Of a DNA stretch of 64,000 nucleotides, positions 12,101 to 27,100 are shown piece after piece. Every line of letters starts with the position of its first letter. Position 1 is the stretch's first letter. Source of the DNA: Siderastrea siderea. Lineage: Eukaryota; Cnidaria; Anthozoa; Scleractinia; Rhizangiidae. Position numbers and translations under genes: made by a program. Under the pieces are notes generated by a model. It was not told where the DNA came from, searched no databases, and was given only the letters and a program-made list of their open reading frames with translations. The stretch is from contig OZ034968.1 of assembly GCA_964030785.1 (NCBI GenBank), positions 59,172,899 through 59,236,898 of the forward strand, read 5' to 3'.

Positions 12101-15100
12101 TTCTTTTTAAAAAAAAAATACGGCGCAGAATTTGAAGAACGACAAACAACGCAATTGCTTCCTGTGAATCACCTTGTATATCCAGCTGAAAGGATAACGT
12201 TGCATGGCAACTTGCTTTTAGCCCTCCACACGGTTTAAAAAGGGATTTTTTTGTTTCGTTTTTGTTAAACTATGTTAAAATTATGACTTAAGCACCTTCG
12301 CTCACGTGACCTCTTGAACGGAGAGTAAACCATGCGGTTTTAGCGATTTTTCAAGATCGAAAAATACCAAAGTTTAAAATGTTGGCCAAACTTGCTCAAG
12401 TTGCAATCCATTTCCATCTCTGCCATCCGCAGACAAGGACACTTATTAACAAGATCAGCGCGCTAGTGAAGTAACTTTTAATAAACTAGAAAATAATCTT
12501 TAGATTTCTGTTGATGCAAATACTTAACTAACATGATCAATTCAAGCTGGAAACAAACAAGAACAAAAGTACGCAAGAGTCAATCGCCAAGTCTCTTACG
12601 CTTCTCGTTGACTCCCATGCACTGTTACCTAGTCTGCCCTACTCTCGTTTGAGACCAGCTTTATGTTTAAGCGCAATCAAGGGTCAGTTGCCCTCCCTAA
12701 CTAAACGAGAACAAGAGTTGACGAAGTTTTAAACTTTTTGAAAGAACATCGAAGTCACAGAATGCATGAAAGTTAGTGAGAATGCATGAGATTTATTGAG
12801 AGTGCATAAACGTGGACGGGAGCATATGGCTGTCAGAGGCCAACAGAATGAGAGTTTGAAGTCTCATCGAATCTGATGAAGACTGAAGTGTAGAATACAC
12901 ACCAACAGCGCATGAAAGCTTATGGCCCGAGGAAATCGAGAGTTTGAGCCCCCAACAACTCTCCAAGAATCTAGTTCTCGTTTAGTCCCCAGGGTTGTAA
13001 GATATCAATATATAATCCACATAAACGTCTGCATGTGGGTCCCGGCTCTAGCAGGTGTTTGCTTAGACAAACGCTCTATAAACTACGCATTCGAATTCCT
13101 ATAACTCATACTATTGCCTGTACAAACACCACGCATGGAAATATGCCTTTGGCTTACCCATATTGACGTCTTCCACTCCATCATCCAGGTAGCCATCAAA
13201 AGCAAACTCGTCGTGTATCAAGTCGATAATCTTGGAAAGAGCATTCTTCTCCTTCGGCTCGGCTGATTGTTCCTGTTGACCACACAACAAACAAATGATT
13301 TTGTATTCAGTACGGCGCTCGAGCATTTAATTTTTTCTTTCTTCTGATGTCCAAAGAAGTCTAAAAGAAAAATACCACGCCATGCAAGATACAGTTATGG
13401 CAATGTTGTAATGGGATTAATAGATTTTGTTTGGTTGGGGGGTGGTTGTTGTTCTTGTTATTATTCACTCCGCGATTTAGATAACATTTTTATCCATGTA
13501 AGCAAACGCAAGGTACTCTCGGCACACAATTTTTATTCTCTATTTCGCTACAAGAAACAGCTTACCTTAGATGAAGTACTCTCAGTGTTTGAAGCATTCT
13601 TGGGAGTTATGGGCGCCTTATTTGAGGCGCCAGGCAGCGACTGTGCGCTAGTGTTACCGGTAATTTCCTCACGACTTCGTGCAGCAGTTCTATCTTTTGA
13701 ATCTGATAATCTTTGTTCTTTTTTCTTGGAGACTTTCTCAGCGTCTGACAGCATTTGTACAGGATTTGAGGTACCAGTTGATTTACTCTGCCGTTGTCGG
13801 TTTGACTTATCTTTTTCTTCGACTTCTATCGTCTCTTCCGGCAAGAAGAACATTTTTCCTTGCCCTGCGCGCTTGCCCTTGCCATTATCCTTTGTTGCAG
13901 AGGATACTGGCTCCGCAAAAGACGTTTTTGGAGATGAACCTTGCTTGGCAGCAGCAGAGTTTAGCACCTTTTTCACCAGTTGACCCAGAAGCTCCTTGGA
14001 ATCTACTCTTGACGAGGATGGAGGGCTCTTGCTGGAGGGTCTTACTGGAATATCGGGAGGTGGAGTAGAAGAGGCCAACCTCTCCTGTGAAGACTTAACG
14101 ATTTCAGGGATCACCACTGCTCTTAGGGCAGTTGTTGTGTTCTTTTGTTTTTCCGGAAGGCTGTTGACTTGATCGTTTGCATCCAACGAGATCTTATCTT
14201 GCATTTTAGACACCTCGCTCTTGAGGCTCTTGAACTTGTCGCTGTCACTTCGCTCCGTTTTCTTTGGAGATTCGGAAGACTTTCCCGGTGAATTGTTGAG
14301 GAGATTTGGAGCATCGTTCTGTTGAAAAGTCGAAGACAAATTTCTCAAGTTTGGTGGTTCTTTCAGCCCGTCACTAGACCCTTTCCCTCCCAAAGGGAGA
14401 TTAGATTGTTGGTCTCTCGGATCGTAGAAAAAGTTTGATCCGATTGGGAACTTTGGAGATGTCGGCGAAGGCGAATGTGACGGAGACAGGGAGGTTGGAG
14501 AGGTAGGGGGAGACCGCACTCGACTACTTTTGTCTCCGTTTTCATTGACTTTTCGGGTGTCATCAGGATCCGACATATTTAACCCACTGTCCGACGAGGA
14601 GCTGCTTGGAAATCGCTTCGTGGTGGCTTTGGCCGACGTCGGTTCACTTTTAGGCAAAGGTTCCCCTGATGAAGGGAGGTAAAAGACGTCCGAATCTACA
14701 GGATCCCCCGAAGAACTCGATTGTTCCAATAGTTGAGCACGAGTGGGTAACACAAAACTCGAGGATGATTTTGAAAAGCTCCGTGCAGGAGAAGCCATGG
14801 GACTGCTGCCAAGCCCGGAGGATGCCGCACTGCTAGCTTCGCTGCTCTGAGTCCGCTTCTTTGGTTTAGGATTATTTTGAGATCCCTTCTGTTCAATGTT
14901 AAGCTGATCACTGTCTGAGTCACCAGGATTCATTAACGCTTGATGATTGTCAGGATAGGTGCCGGATGCTCCGAAAAACTCCAAAGTCCCTTTTTGCTGT
15001 TTTGGATATAGCGGAGAAGCGGGATTGCTGGCTGCCTTGGGGGGTGGTTTAATGGTAGAGCTGCCTTTTACAGGTGTGCTTGCCCTTCGAGTGTAAGGAT

Positions 15101-18100
15101 ACCTGACAGTGCTGGATACTGAATTTCTGGAGGCATCAGAAGTAACACTTTTAGTTTTAGCAGCTTGAAGATGCGGGTTCGAAGAGTTTGGATTCCTTTC
15201 TTTGGAAGGTGTCTTTGAAGACTGTTTCTCTTTTGATGCGTGGGGATTGTTAGCTTTGCCTTGGTTGGTATTTACCGCTGAACTCTTAGCCTTAGTTTCG
15301 TCTCCTTTTGCCTGCGAATTATTTGAAGATACAAGTTTGGAGAGAGGATTAGTTCTTCCTACAGGTTCATTCTTCTTCTTCTGACTCAACGCAGACCTTT
15401 TGCTCGAGTAATTCGGTAAAACGTCTCCTCCTATTTGACGTGCCGATAAATTAGTCTCTGAAGAACCTTTTTTGACTTGTTCTTGGTTCGTCGATAAATT
15501 CGTCTGGGAAGAACTTTTCGTGATTGGAAGGTTCGATGGATCTCGGTTTGGTGAAAGATTGATGGCTTGCGAATTAGGTAGCGAGTTTCGTTTGGATGTC
15601 GAAGGTCTTGTGCTCGAGGTATTTTTTTCCTGGGGAAGAGGATTCGATAAGAGTTTTCTTATCGTCATCGGTGATGGGGGATTTCTAGATGTAGACGCAG
15701 AGGTTCGGTCGCTAAGGGACGAACCATCCCCCGATGGAAGTCTTGATCTAAGAATCGCATCAGTTCTAGAACTGTTGCTTGAGTTTTTGGAATCAATAGA
15801 CGACTTGGTGGCGGCTGACAACTCTTGGCGTGCAGAAATTGGCGTGTTTTTACCTGGAGTGCTTGTGACTGGACGGGAATTCTCTTTCGTTTCACTCTTA
15901 GGATTTCCTCCAACACTATCAACAGCATTTGCATCTTTTGAGGTTACATTTTGAACTCCACCATACCCTGAATTAGAACGAAATAACTCGTCTTCGACAT
16001 CACCAGTGCTTCGAAGAATTTTTCTCTCAAATCGCCTCACATAGTTGACGTTCAGGTCTCTCCGATTTGTGACGGAATTGGAACTAACGTCTTTGTTGTC
16101 ACGAGACCGGCTTTTTATGAGACAGTTTGTGTCCCGCTCCGGTTCCATTTCCCCACATTTGAAAGTCACACTGGTGAAGTAATTTGACGGCTTAAAATCC
16201 TTCAGTGACCCTGGGCTGAGAGGAGCTGAAGAAGAAAGAGTACTTCTATCCCTTCCACCGTACGATTCATCGAATCCGCAAACAGAGCGAAGCGGGCTGG
16301 AAACTGTGGGTGTCGTAGATTCCAAAGCCACTGGTATTTCAAACTTATGTGTGTCTGAAGTTGGAGACCAGAGGAAGCCTTTAGGACTTGTGATATCGCA
16401 ATATTGGTTCGAAGAGCCTCTTTCTGGAGTAATACACATATCCCTTGGACGCGATTTCGGAGAACCTTTTTCTCGGACTGGTTCTGAATCAAGCGGTGAT
16501 TTTCTGGTAAGGTCTGTTGACAAACAGTCTTTGGTCTGCCATGGCTTCGACAAGCTATCTAATGCACTGCTTGACTGGATAATGAACTCGTTTCTTAGAT
16601 CACTGCTAGAACTACTGGAACGTTCCCTGGAAGGTGTGCTACAAGAGGACTTCCCAGACGGACTTCTTTCTGGTTTTGCGTTTGTACTCAGTTCTTTTTC
16701 TTTTTTCGTAGAATAATCATCATTCAGGGAAAGTTCAGTCATTAATCGTTCCCGAATACTCTTTACGAGAGCATCTGAGCTACTATCTTGCATAATATTC
16801 TCTTGAGATGACCACTTCCTTATGTTCTCTAAAAGCCTTGTTGTGGAATCCTGATACGTTTCAGCAGTGCATTCACTTGCTTTGTGAATATTTCCAAGTG
16901 ATGATGACAATCGACACCGAGACTCTCCAGACAGTCTTTCTCTTCTGTTGTCATTCGATCCTGGGTCAGAGCCGCTGCGCTGCACATCCCGAGGATCCAC
17001 AGAATTTGTGATCAATGAACGTTTATCATCATCCAATGACTCGCTTGCCCTGTTTCTATCACGTAGCGAGATGGGATTGCCAGACAGTGCATGATTTGAA
17101 ACAGCTTGCGCTCTGTCACGAGCCGTCGATGGCCGAAAAGGACCAGTCTTGTCAGTTGGCTGAGGGGCTGAAGCAGACAGGTTAGGTTTAAATTGCCCTT
17201 TAACCATGCGGTCCTCGGGTACCAAGGAAGAAGAACCGAACTTTGAAATCATGGACGACACTGAGTTGGAACGAACTCTTGGAGAGTTGCCTGATGATTC
17301 CTGAGACAATTGCTCGAATTTTGACACGAGCATAGCAACAGGACTATTAGATCGTGATCCAGCTGGACTAGGTGGTCTGCTGCCGCTGCTGCTTCTTCTG
17401 GGTCTCTCCACAGGACTGTTCGATCTTGATCTCGATGGGGATGAACTAGATCTACGACGTCCATCTGGTGAGTTAGAAGGGCTGGAGGGTCGCCGGTTTG
17501 GAAAGGAGCCAACGGATGCTCGTTTTTGTGGCTTATTATTGGCTGGAATCTCAACCCCATCCCTGGTCCAGTACACGGGGGGCGTTTGGGACCGAGGAGG
17601 AGGAGTCGCTTTGGGAGATGATCGCCTGCCTAAGGAAGGAGAAGGTGTTCTTGCACGAACTGGTTTGGGTTTGATGTCGTCGTTGCGCTCGTTACATGCA
17701 TCAGAAACCGGTGTCCTTCGTCGAACAACAATAGAATTTGCCTCTGATTCAACCGGTGTCGCTCTGCTTTTCGTAACAGGTTTTTGCCAAATGGGGCGCG
17801 GAAGCTTGGACCCCTTAGATTCCATCCTCGTTTTCTGCTCTGTATCTTTTTCCGAGACTGGTCCTGAATTTTCACTTTTATCACGCCTTGGAATGGCGCT
17901 GCGAGTTCTGTTGGATCGAATATCTTGGTCCGACATCTCACTTACATCGCTATCCGTTGACACTACTGACTGATTAGAAGCCACTGATGGGTCAGTCGGG
18001 ACATACTGCACTGGGGACATTGCTGGTTGAGGATACGGCATCATCCCTCCCTGAGGCATGTACCAGAATGGAGGCATCGGTACAGGGGCCACACTGGGAA

Positions 18101-21100
18101 TAGGGACAGCGATAGGCACAAAATTAGGAACAGCGGGTATTTGGCTGTTGCTAACATCGGAGTGCACGCTAGGAGACACAGAACGACCAGCCGGCGTTAT
18201 GGGGCTAAACATCATCTGGCTCTCAGTTTGGGCGTACTGTGGGTAAGCATAAAAGGAAGGTGAAGGTGGTTTAACAGGATGCTCTTCTACTGCCTTAGTT
18301 GTCTGATTACTTGGTTCCTCGCTTTTTCGCTCGTTAGTCGCTGTCTCCAAAGAGTTTTTGTTCAGCTTGGCTGATGCTAGAAGAGACAAAAGCTGTTCTT
18401 TTTGTTCCTCGGTCAGAGAATAGCCCCGTTTACGTTCCGTACCCAGTTTTTTGTTGTTGTTTACATCACGGACGCTGGGAGATGTGTCGTTTATTGAATC
18501 GGATGAGTGAATTTCCTTTTTCCTTTCCTCGCTCTTGCTCGAGGAGTCTTTCAACTTTTGTTCATTCTCAACAGCTGTATCTTTTTCTGTCTCTAATTCG
18601 ACTGAATTAAGGACTGTTCTGTTTGCAGACATTTTCTCAGCAGGCTTGCAATCGATTTTGTTGGGCTGTTCCTGGTTCTTTTGAGCTTTTACAAAGGGAT
18701 TCCGCTCTTGAGGCTTAGCCGTCTGGAAGAAGATAAAATAAATAAATGAGATTATTTCATACAAAGGGTCATTTTCATTTGCACGCGAATGAAAAACAAA
18801 CCTAGGACGTTTAGCTTGTAAGGGGATCAATGTAAAAACAAAACAAGCGATTGCTTTCAATAACTGTGTAATTTTCATTCATCGACCGATTTCTTTATAA
18901 CTGATAAAAATAAAGAGCTAATCGCACACCATTTTGGTTAAACGAGATAACAACAAAGACTTAATTTCTTCTTCTCTGGGGATGATAACTGAACGAGGCA
19001 ACGGTATAAGGCAATGTAATTATCGTACTAGGTTAATATTTATTTATGGCACATGCTTGTTTATTAAACCGATGGTTTTGAATTGGAACGTTATATACAC
19101 AAAATATAAAGGACATTTTCAGAAATTTGTCTGTACAGCATCATTTCATGGCCACTAGCGGCATAGGAAAAGAAATTACGAATTTACGGATGGGCTCTCT
19201 CGAAATCAAAGTTTCGGTTACAAAACAAAAAACGTCGAGAAAAAGAACTGAATTTTGAAAATACTTAGTCATGACGGAGGAATCTAGGTTTAGTAATCGT
19301 ATGCAGAATAATCGATTTGCATTGGTTTATATTTTATCCCAACCGATCAAGGGAAACGAGTTTTTTTTTTTGCTGGAAAGCAGGAGCATTTGGGAAAAAA
19401 ACCGGTTCGAGATCATCGAATGTTATATGGTAAGATTGTACTTTTAGTTGGGGATTTTATGTTGACTTCAATAAAAAAATCTTACCTTGCGTTTACGGCA
19501 GAGGTAAGCCACACGAACTAATCAGACATTGATACACGTATAACCTTTCGACCAGCCTGTACAATTTGGAATAAAGCCCTTTTTTTATGGCAAAGAAACT
19601 GAAATTAAAACCTCTTTCGTAAATAAAACTTGAAGGGATATGTATCAATTCACGTACTTAAAACATGCACCCAACGGATGTCGAAATTGCTGCGACAGGT
19701 TGCTTTATTTGAATAAAACCTGAATGCTCAGCTCGACAGAACCAAATTTAACGAGGATTGTAAAATTCAACGAACAAAAATAAACTATATATATTGACCT
19801 TTGCAGAAAGGAATTAGTTGGCAAAACTAACAGTTTTGTTTTACAGAGGCAATCCGTAATATTAGCTTTCCTGTAGGCATCGTACGATTTCCTGCTGTTA
19901 AAACACAAAAGACTCGATTTAACAGCTGTTGGTGTTTTAAAACATTAAATAATGCTACAGAAAAGAAAAGAAATAATGAAACTATATTTATTCACTGCTT
20001 GAGGTCAAGAACGTTACAACAAATATTCAAAACAGACAGAAAGAGATGACGTGACTTTGATGGTTACGACAAGTGAAAATTCGTATTTGACTCCTTCTCA
20101 AATTTGGCGGTCGCAAATCAAGCAAACAGCAATTAAACTATGCGAAAAATCAGTACCAGTTTCGGAAAGAGCGTCTCTTTTTGACCCTACGAAGTTTTGT
20201 TTTGAGTCAGAGCTTGTTTCAGAAGAAAGGCGCAAGTATATTTTTAAACAATTATTTCACGAAATCGATTCGTACGTACACTGTATGCGTTTATAGCCGA
20301 CAAGACTTCGCAGTAACACCAATTTGGTTATGGACTCATTTACGACGAGATTGAGAGGAACGAACTGATTTGTTATGCAGTCGAACCTCTTTTTAAATAC
20401 GTTCACTGGAGGGAAAAGCAACGGGCTAAGCGTTCGGATTATGAAGATGTCCGTATGATGCAGGGCCCCTTTTGATACCAGCCAACGGCTGATAGGGCTA
20501 CCCTGCCTAAATAAAGTTGACTTGACTTGACTTGACTTGAGAGGTATTGTCAATGTGAACTTTTGTCTCTTTGGAACCAAACGATCAATCCGTAATAGAG
20601 ACCAGTCCGCAAGGAAAGGTTCACTGTAAAGTCTGTAAAGACACCATTGAATTATGAGAACGCTTATTTGTCAACGAAAAGAAATACTTCTGACGAAAAA
20701 GCAATTTACTTCTACTATTTTACACTATGCGCGACTTCTTTACTTGTATGATATGAGCTGTTAGCTGAAAATCAGAGAACCAATCAGAGCACGTCATTAC
20801 TCAAAACAAGTTGTCCAGCACTGTTATCATTTACTGCTTCTATTTATTCTATATAGAAAAAGGTGTAAAAAACTTCTTATTACGTTAGAAAAATGACCCC
20901 TGGAGAATTTACTGTGCTTATATAAAGTTTCATAACATAAAATGAAAGCTAGGCGGGCTCTGATTGGCTAAAACACTGTGCGTTATCAGATTATAAACCA
21001 CAGAAAACCGTCCTTCAGCAGTTTTCGAGTTTTCTGAGTTATGCAAGACCAAACTAAAACGTTCCTTGAAAAAAAGCTTTTTTTGACGGTAGAATATCTA

Positions 21101-24100
21101 AGAGTGTAGACAAGCACGATGGCAAAAATATAACTGAGAACTCTTGCCAGTTTTTGCTTTGCCTTAAATTCTATATCATTAACCACCCCTCTCGTGCCTT
21201 CTATATTTCTCCCGTGTTCTCAAATGTGCGAAGTGTTATATTATAATGTATAATATATGGTTTTTCCTTCTCTATTTGTTAAACAGAAACACGGCTTTCA
21301 TCCAATCAGACGCGTTTACTTAGGGCTACTTTATTATGCTTAACTGAGCGCGTTCGTGACACCAAACACGCATGATTGAGCTCTGTTCTACCTACTGCAG
21401 AAAAACATTAAATTATTTACACGGTTATTGTAGCTTAAAAGTGTAACTGTGTTGGAACTGAACTCACTTGTTTGAGGAAGCCTTTGAAGGAGGCCGCAAC
21501 TGAAATGGATCCCATCAATGTGTCATGGTGTTTCTTTTCCTCCTGTAAAGTTTTTCTCTTGGTGGCCTAGTGGAAAAAAGAAAGCGACAATTATGCACGA
21601 TAAAATATCTCAAGGCACCTTCAACGACAGACTCAAGTTTGCTAAGTGATATGGCAAATATGACTTAGCGTGTGCAAACATGGCAACGAATGACAGTTGG
21701 CAGAGATGTTCGCAGGAAATAAAACCGGTACCCCTTTTCGCCAACTTTTGAACAACGTTTTTGTGTTGGCAAAGTAGCATTTGGCGTGCTAACGTTTGTC
21801 AAACGTATTCTTTTCTCTGTTACTACTAGAGAAAATAGTTGCTAACAAACTGGAACTAAAGTAATAACTTGAAGTCTGTGGAGACTTGCTGAGTGAAAAC
21901 ACAAGATTGCCAGCCTTAGCTTATCGTGCGAGGGTGCCTATTGAAAATCAAGTCATCGAGAACTTAACTTACCAAGCACACTTGATGACGCAAGGCGTTT
22001 TTAAGAACACTATGACAAGTGTTCTTAGCCCGCAAAGTAACAGGCGCGACCATCTTTGATTGTGTCATTATTTAAGGACTTATAGCAGGAGCGACACGGA
22101 TTTTTACGGGCTGATAGGGAATAAACTACATCACATGGCTGGTCGCATGATATAAAACTGGAATTTAACCAACGGAGAAGGCTTGATTACCATATTAAGT
22201 GTCAATTAGCACTCGAGAAACGCAAATATTTACACTTAACCGCCCTAAATAATGAAAGCACACCTTCAATTCTTAATCGTCCATGAATGGCGAATGTCAA
22301 ACGGCGAAATCGTATTTGCTTTCGATAAAACCTAATAAAAGATTCCCTGTTTTTTTCCTGTATTCACAACATTTCGATACCTGTAATGTAAATGTATTTG
22401 AATGAATACCGCACACGTGTGTAAAAAGAGGAAAAGAAAGCGTTTTGAGAGAAAGCACACGAAGGGTAGCCTTCACAGAAAACATGACGACAGCCACCGA
22501 AAAGTAAACAAAATAGCCTGATAACGTGAAAGAGTTAATAAAATGGAGGAAATTGAGTTTTAATCTCTTCTGAAAGAGCCCCGGTTTCGGAAGAACAAAG
22601 AAAAGAAAAAATAATATATCACAAATTTGAGACAAATGTATCTGTTACGTGAGCACAGAAAAATAATTGACACGTTCAGGTTCTTTTGTGACGCAAATAG
22701 CAAACAGTAAAACGTCCAAGTACCTCAACAAGTGTTTGTGACAAACATCAGCGAGGAAATTTGTTGGGAGGAAATAACAACCTTGGTTCTAATTCTTTTT
22801 TAACGATGTCTTTTTAATTTATTTTGGGGGGGATAAGAGTAAGACGACTTTTGTAGTACAGTATAAACACGTAATACTAATTATCGATTTCAATTTCTTT
22901 CAATTTCTTCAGCCGCGAAAGTCTCGAAGAGCGGACCTCCAGGTAGTCAATTAGTTTCAGTTGATTGATTCTACGAGTGTTTTTCTTTTTCCATTACCAC
23001 AAAAGCAAGTGCCTTTCTACTGTACAACCTCGATACATGTATAACTAACGAGGATATGACGAATCCCCGGATATGACGAGCAAAGCCTGTGGACTTTAGT
23101 TGATCTTTGTCACGTATAAAATAACTATTGGAAATTACGAACCAAATGTCTGGCTCCGGACCTTTTGTATTGTCGCAATCTATTTACATGTAATGGATCG
23201 CGTGCTTACATAACCTTATGCAAAGACGAGAGAAAGTTTGGATGAATTTGAAACTTTATTTGAGCCCAAGGCGAGAGTTTACATACGTACTTCCGAATTC
23301 TTCTAAACTCCCTCGAGTGTTTGTACCAGCTCGCCATTACTTGCGTCTCCGCCGATTTGCCCTGGGCATCAGCATAAACTACGTCAAAATCTTTCATTCA
23401 AAAAGCCATGGTCACGATCTTCCTTCATAAAATTTTCCTCATATAACGCGCGCTCTGTCTGGTTGCACAGCCGTTTAACACGAGGTTATGTTAACACGAG
23501 TATGACGACACGTATCATTGTATGGCTTTATGTTATTAAAAGAAGAAATAGCATAACCTAGAAAACGCCAGCTTTTGGACAGAATGGCGTGCAGTGGACA
23601 AACGGAATTTCAAGATAAAAAGGAAGCACACGCATGTTGTTGAAAATCCATGTCAATGCTATCGTTGCGTGCGCCCATAGAAAGCAAACATTACTCTAAG
23701 CAACTTGCGAGAGAAAAACCTGCGTGACGTGCGTGCGAAATAAAGTTCTAACAAAGTGGACGCAAGTCATCGCAAGTAAACACTAGTGCACGCAAGCAGT
23801 GGCCAGACGAAGTCGCAGGTAGATGTTATTTTTCAACATGCGTTCAGTTCCGTTTCCATTCTCCCGGGGCTTCCCAAAAACATCTCTTTGAAACCCGGAA
23901 ACTGACGCAAGTCAAGAAAGGAAGTGCGCAAGCATAGAATTAATTTGAGATGCATTGGTTAGCAAAACTTGCAAAACATTTTATGGAGCTGGGTACTAAT
24001 TTGAGCTCACTATCAGTAGACGCAAACAACCACGTGTCAAGACAAGACGAACAACGATGACGAGCAACAAGATGCAAGTTGACTGAAAGTGTCAAAGCTA

Positions 24101-27100
24101 CCATTATCTTACATCGATTTCTACCATTGACGTATTTTTATTGGAAGTCGGACACTTTATTTCTGACGCATTATTCGGAATAATGTAACAGTCTGTCCGT
24201 CGAGTATTATGCTCCATATCAGTTACTAGCTCTATCTCGGTTGTTGAATGTCTCGCTTTCTAGTTGGTTTAAGAACACAGGTAAACAGAGAATAACCGTG
24301 TGCCTCTTGTCTTATGTGGAAATTGCACGTCGTGTAAAGTGTCTCGGCGTTCAAAAGTTTTTGCCGTCAAGCAAAAGTTTTGACAACAAAATATGGCAAA
24401 AAATCAACAAAGATTTAATAAAAAGGTAGAAAATTTTGTAAAACAATTATTCTGCTCGCGCTTGTCAAACATGAGGTGATTACATCAAACTCGGCGCATG
24501 CGCCTAGTTGGTCATTTATCTCCATATCCAACACGCCCTCGTGGAACAATTTTTCTTTAACTTACATCTTCATTGTCCATGACCGCAGAAGCCTGGTACT
24601 CCCACAACAACGCCTGGCACCTTTCTCGTGATGTCATGTCTCCTTCGGTCTGTAAAGATTCGCATGTCTTGGAAAAGAAACAACAGTGTTATCTCATAAG
24701 TGTTGCAGTGAGGTAAAGTATCTTGACAATGAATACAACTATGACTCAGTTGATCTTGTAACAACTTAAGAATTATTACTTGACTTCGAAAACTGCCCAA
24801 CGTATTAACGGTAGGCCCAAAATAGACGAATAGAAGAAGAGAAAATAGCTGAAGAGACCACGGGGGTGTTAGGGAGAAGAGATCACGGGGTTACACGTGA
24901 GCCTTCTCTTCAGCCACTGGGGGTTAGGGCGAAGAGACCTTGGGGCGTTAGGGCGAAGAAAACACGGGGCTTAGGGCGAAAAGACCGTTTATGTTTCAGA
25001 TTAGGTTTCTAAGCGTCTTGAAACTTTTATCAGTGCAAAGCGTTGATGGATCCTAAGATAGCGAGAAAACATTGCAAGAAAAAGAGTAACATTTGCACGA
25101 ATACTCAAGGTAAAATGTTAAAGTTTTCAGAAAAGGCCTCGAGTCTTCTCCGATGATGACACTAGGCAAGTGAGTAGCTCTCACCAATAATGCTGATTAA
25201 AACTGTGTAAAAACTGCAGATAAGTCGATAACTTACTTGCAGTACGTCATATAAACCTGGCCTAGCGTCCGGGCTATCGTCTGTCATAGATACTAGCAGC
25301 TCGTGGAATCTGGGACTTAATGACGGCTTCTCTGCCTCTGTCAGCCGCCAGTCAGCCGCTGACCACAGGGTGGCAGCAAGGCTGAATACGCATGTCTGTG
25401 AAGAAAGAAAATGTTAAATTCTGGGGAGATATTTAACAAAAAGTCAATACACATGCTTGTGGAGATCAAAAAGATAAAAAACGGGTCACCAGGCCTGTGG
25501 TGTCCGTGGATGAAATCCTAAAGTGTGACCATTCAAATGGAAGCTGCTGAGCAGTACTTTCCTATGGTGCCGTTTATAATGCTGTACAACGTGGTTCTAA
25601 CTTATGATACTGTGGAAGCAGTTAAAGTGTGGCCATTCAAACGATTAAGGCTTTTTAGCAGAACGTTCCTGTGGTGCTGTTTATTTTACACAATTGTGCA
25701 AGATTTTGATTTTGTTTTTTTCAGTTTTAAATGACAGCACTCTTGGAGGCGAAGCTCTGCCGAGAATTTGACTTTACAGTTACACGGAAATGTCACCAGA
25801 AAGGACGAGAAGAAAAAACAAACAATACTGTGAAAATAAAAACAACTGAATTACCTTAGATATTAGGTTCAGATGTAATATAAGTATACGAGAAAGCAAT
25901 ATCTTAAGAGGTAACTGATTATCTTCAAGTATTTTGAATTAAGGAGTTGTTGAAGCAAAAACAATTAGCCAAAAAGCACTTGGAGAAACACGAAAGATAG
26001 AACTCCAAATTTACACTGTCCTCATAGACTTTAAGCTCTCTCAATTTAAGTACTCTTTAAGTCTTCAGGCCCTTTGCAACAAAAGGTATAGTATGAGAAA
26101 AAAAAACTGCAAATAATCAACTGGATTTATATTGATGTTACTGTTAACAGGAGGCCAGCTTTCCTTGTGACCCGTAAAAAGCTCAAGTGCAGCAATAAAG
26201 CCAGAATTGTATAAAGTACTTCTGATTAACACTTAAAAATACCTCAGGCAATGATTCGACATTCCGTGATAAAAGGAAAGCGATTCGACCGGAAACAAAA
26301 CAAAACAAGTTTATAAACTGAACAATCGTCGAATAAAGAAAGCTATTTTTAATAACTCCGTCGACTAAGTGAAGCAAAGAAATGCTGTCACTGTTGAGCT
26401 ACAACTCTTTTGCCAGAGATCTGATAATAGAAACTCAGAGAAGAGACTTAATCGCAAACTCAATTTAGCCATTTTGAGAGTTGATTTCACATCGGCGCGA
26501 AATATTACAAGCAGAGTGCCAAATAGGGGCACCCGACGGTTCGTTTCGGGGAATATCTGTTCGGAAGGCCTAAAATCGCCTGAGATTTTCGGATTTAATT
26601 GCAGTGAAAGCTAAAGATTTCTTCGGCGAAACATCACGTCAGACTTTCGTAACAAGAGGACTTGTTAGTTCCTATTGTTTTCATAGGGACAAATATGTCG
26701 TTTAGAGTGCAAAATAAGGTCACCTAGGATTTTCGGAGAGCCATCAGCAGCTCGGAAATTCTGCGGATAGGATTTAGTTTCCTAGAATTTTCTGCGGTCT
26801 AAATTTTCAGCTAAGAACGCCGAATAGATCAATCTGTATTAGCTTACACAAATATGCCTTTAAAAAGCCCTGAAACAATCTAAGAGAGCAGAAAATGATA
26901 TTTCAAATATCTTGCTAAAAGTTTCTCGTTGGGTGCCCCCGGCCAAAGTCACGCTTCCATAAACTTCAGATTAAAACATCGTGATTTGTAAGTTCTTGAA
27001 TACACGACGAATTGACAAAAAGATGTTTCCCTATAGATATAAAACCAATCAGTGATTTCTTTGGTATTTCTTGGACAAGACACCAAACTATCTTTGCATT

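Noticed and set aside
18723..18878. First 52 codons of the raw frame of the giant exon, with a hydrophobic start resembling a signal peptide
   Set aside because: A strong acceptor TTCTTCCAG at 18723-18731 and phase agreement show this is intron, so the protein has no such signal.
20051..20296. Plus-strand open frame of 81 codons with protein-like composition
   Set aside because: No recognisable family and no splice partners. It lies in a KNDC1 intron on the opposite strand.
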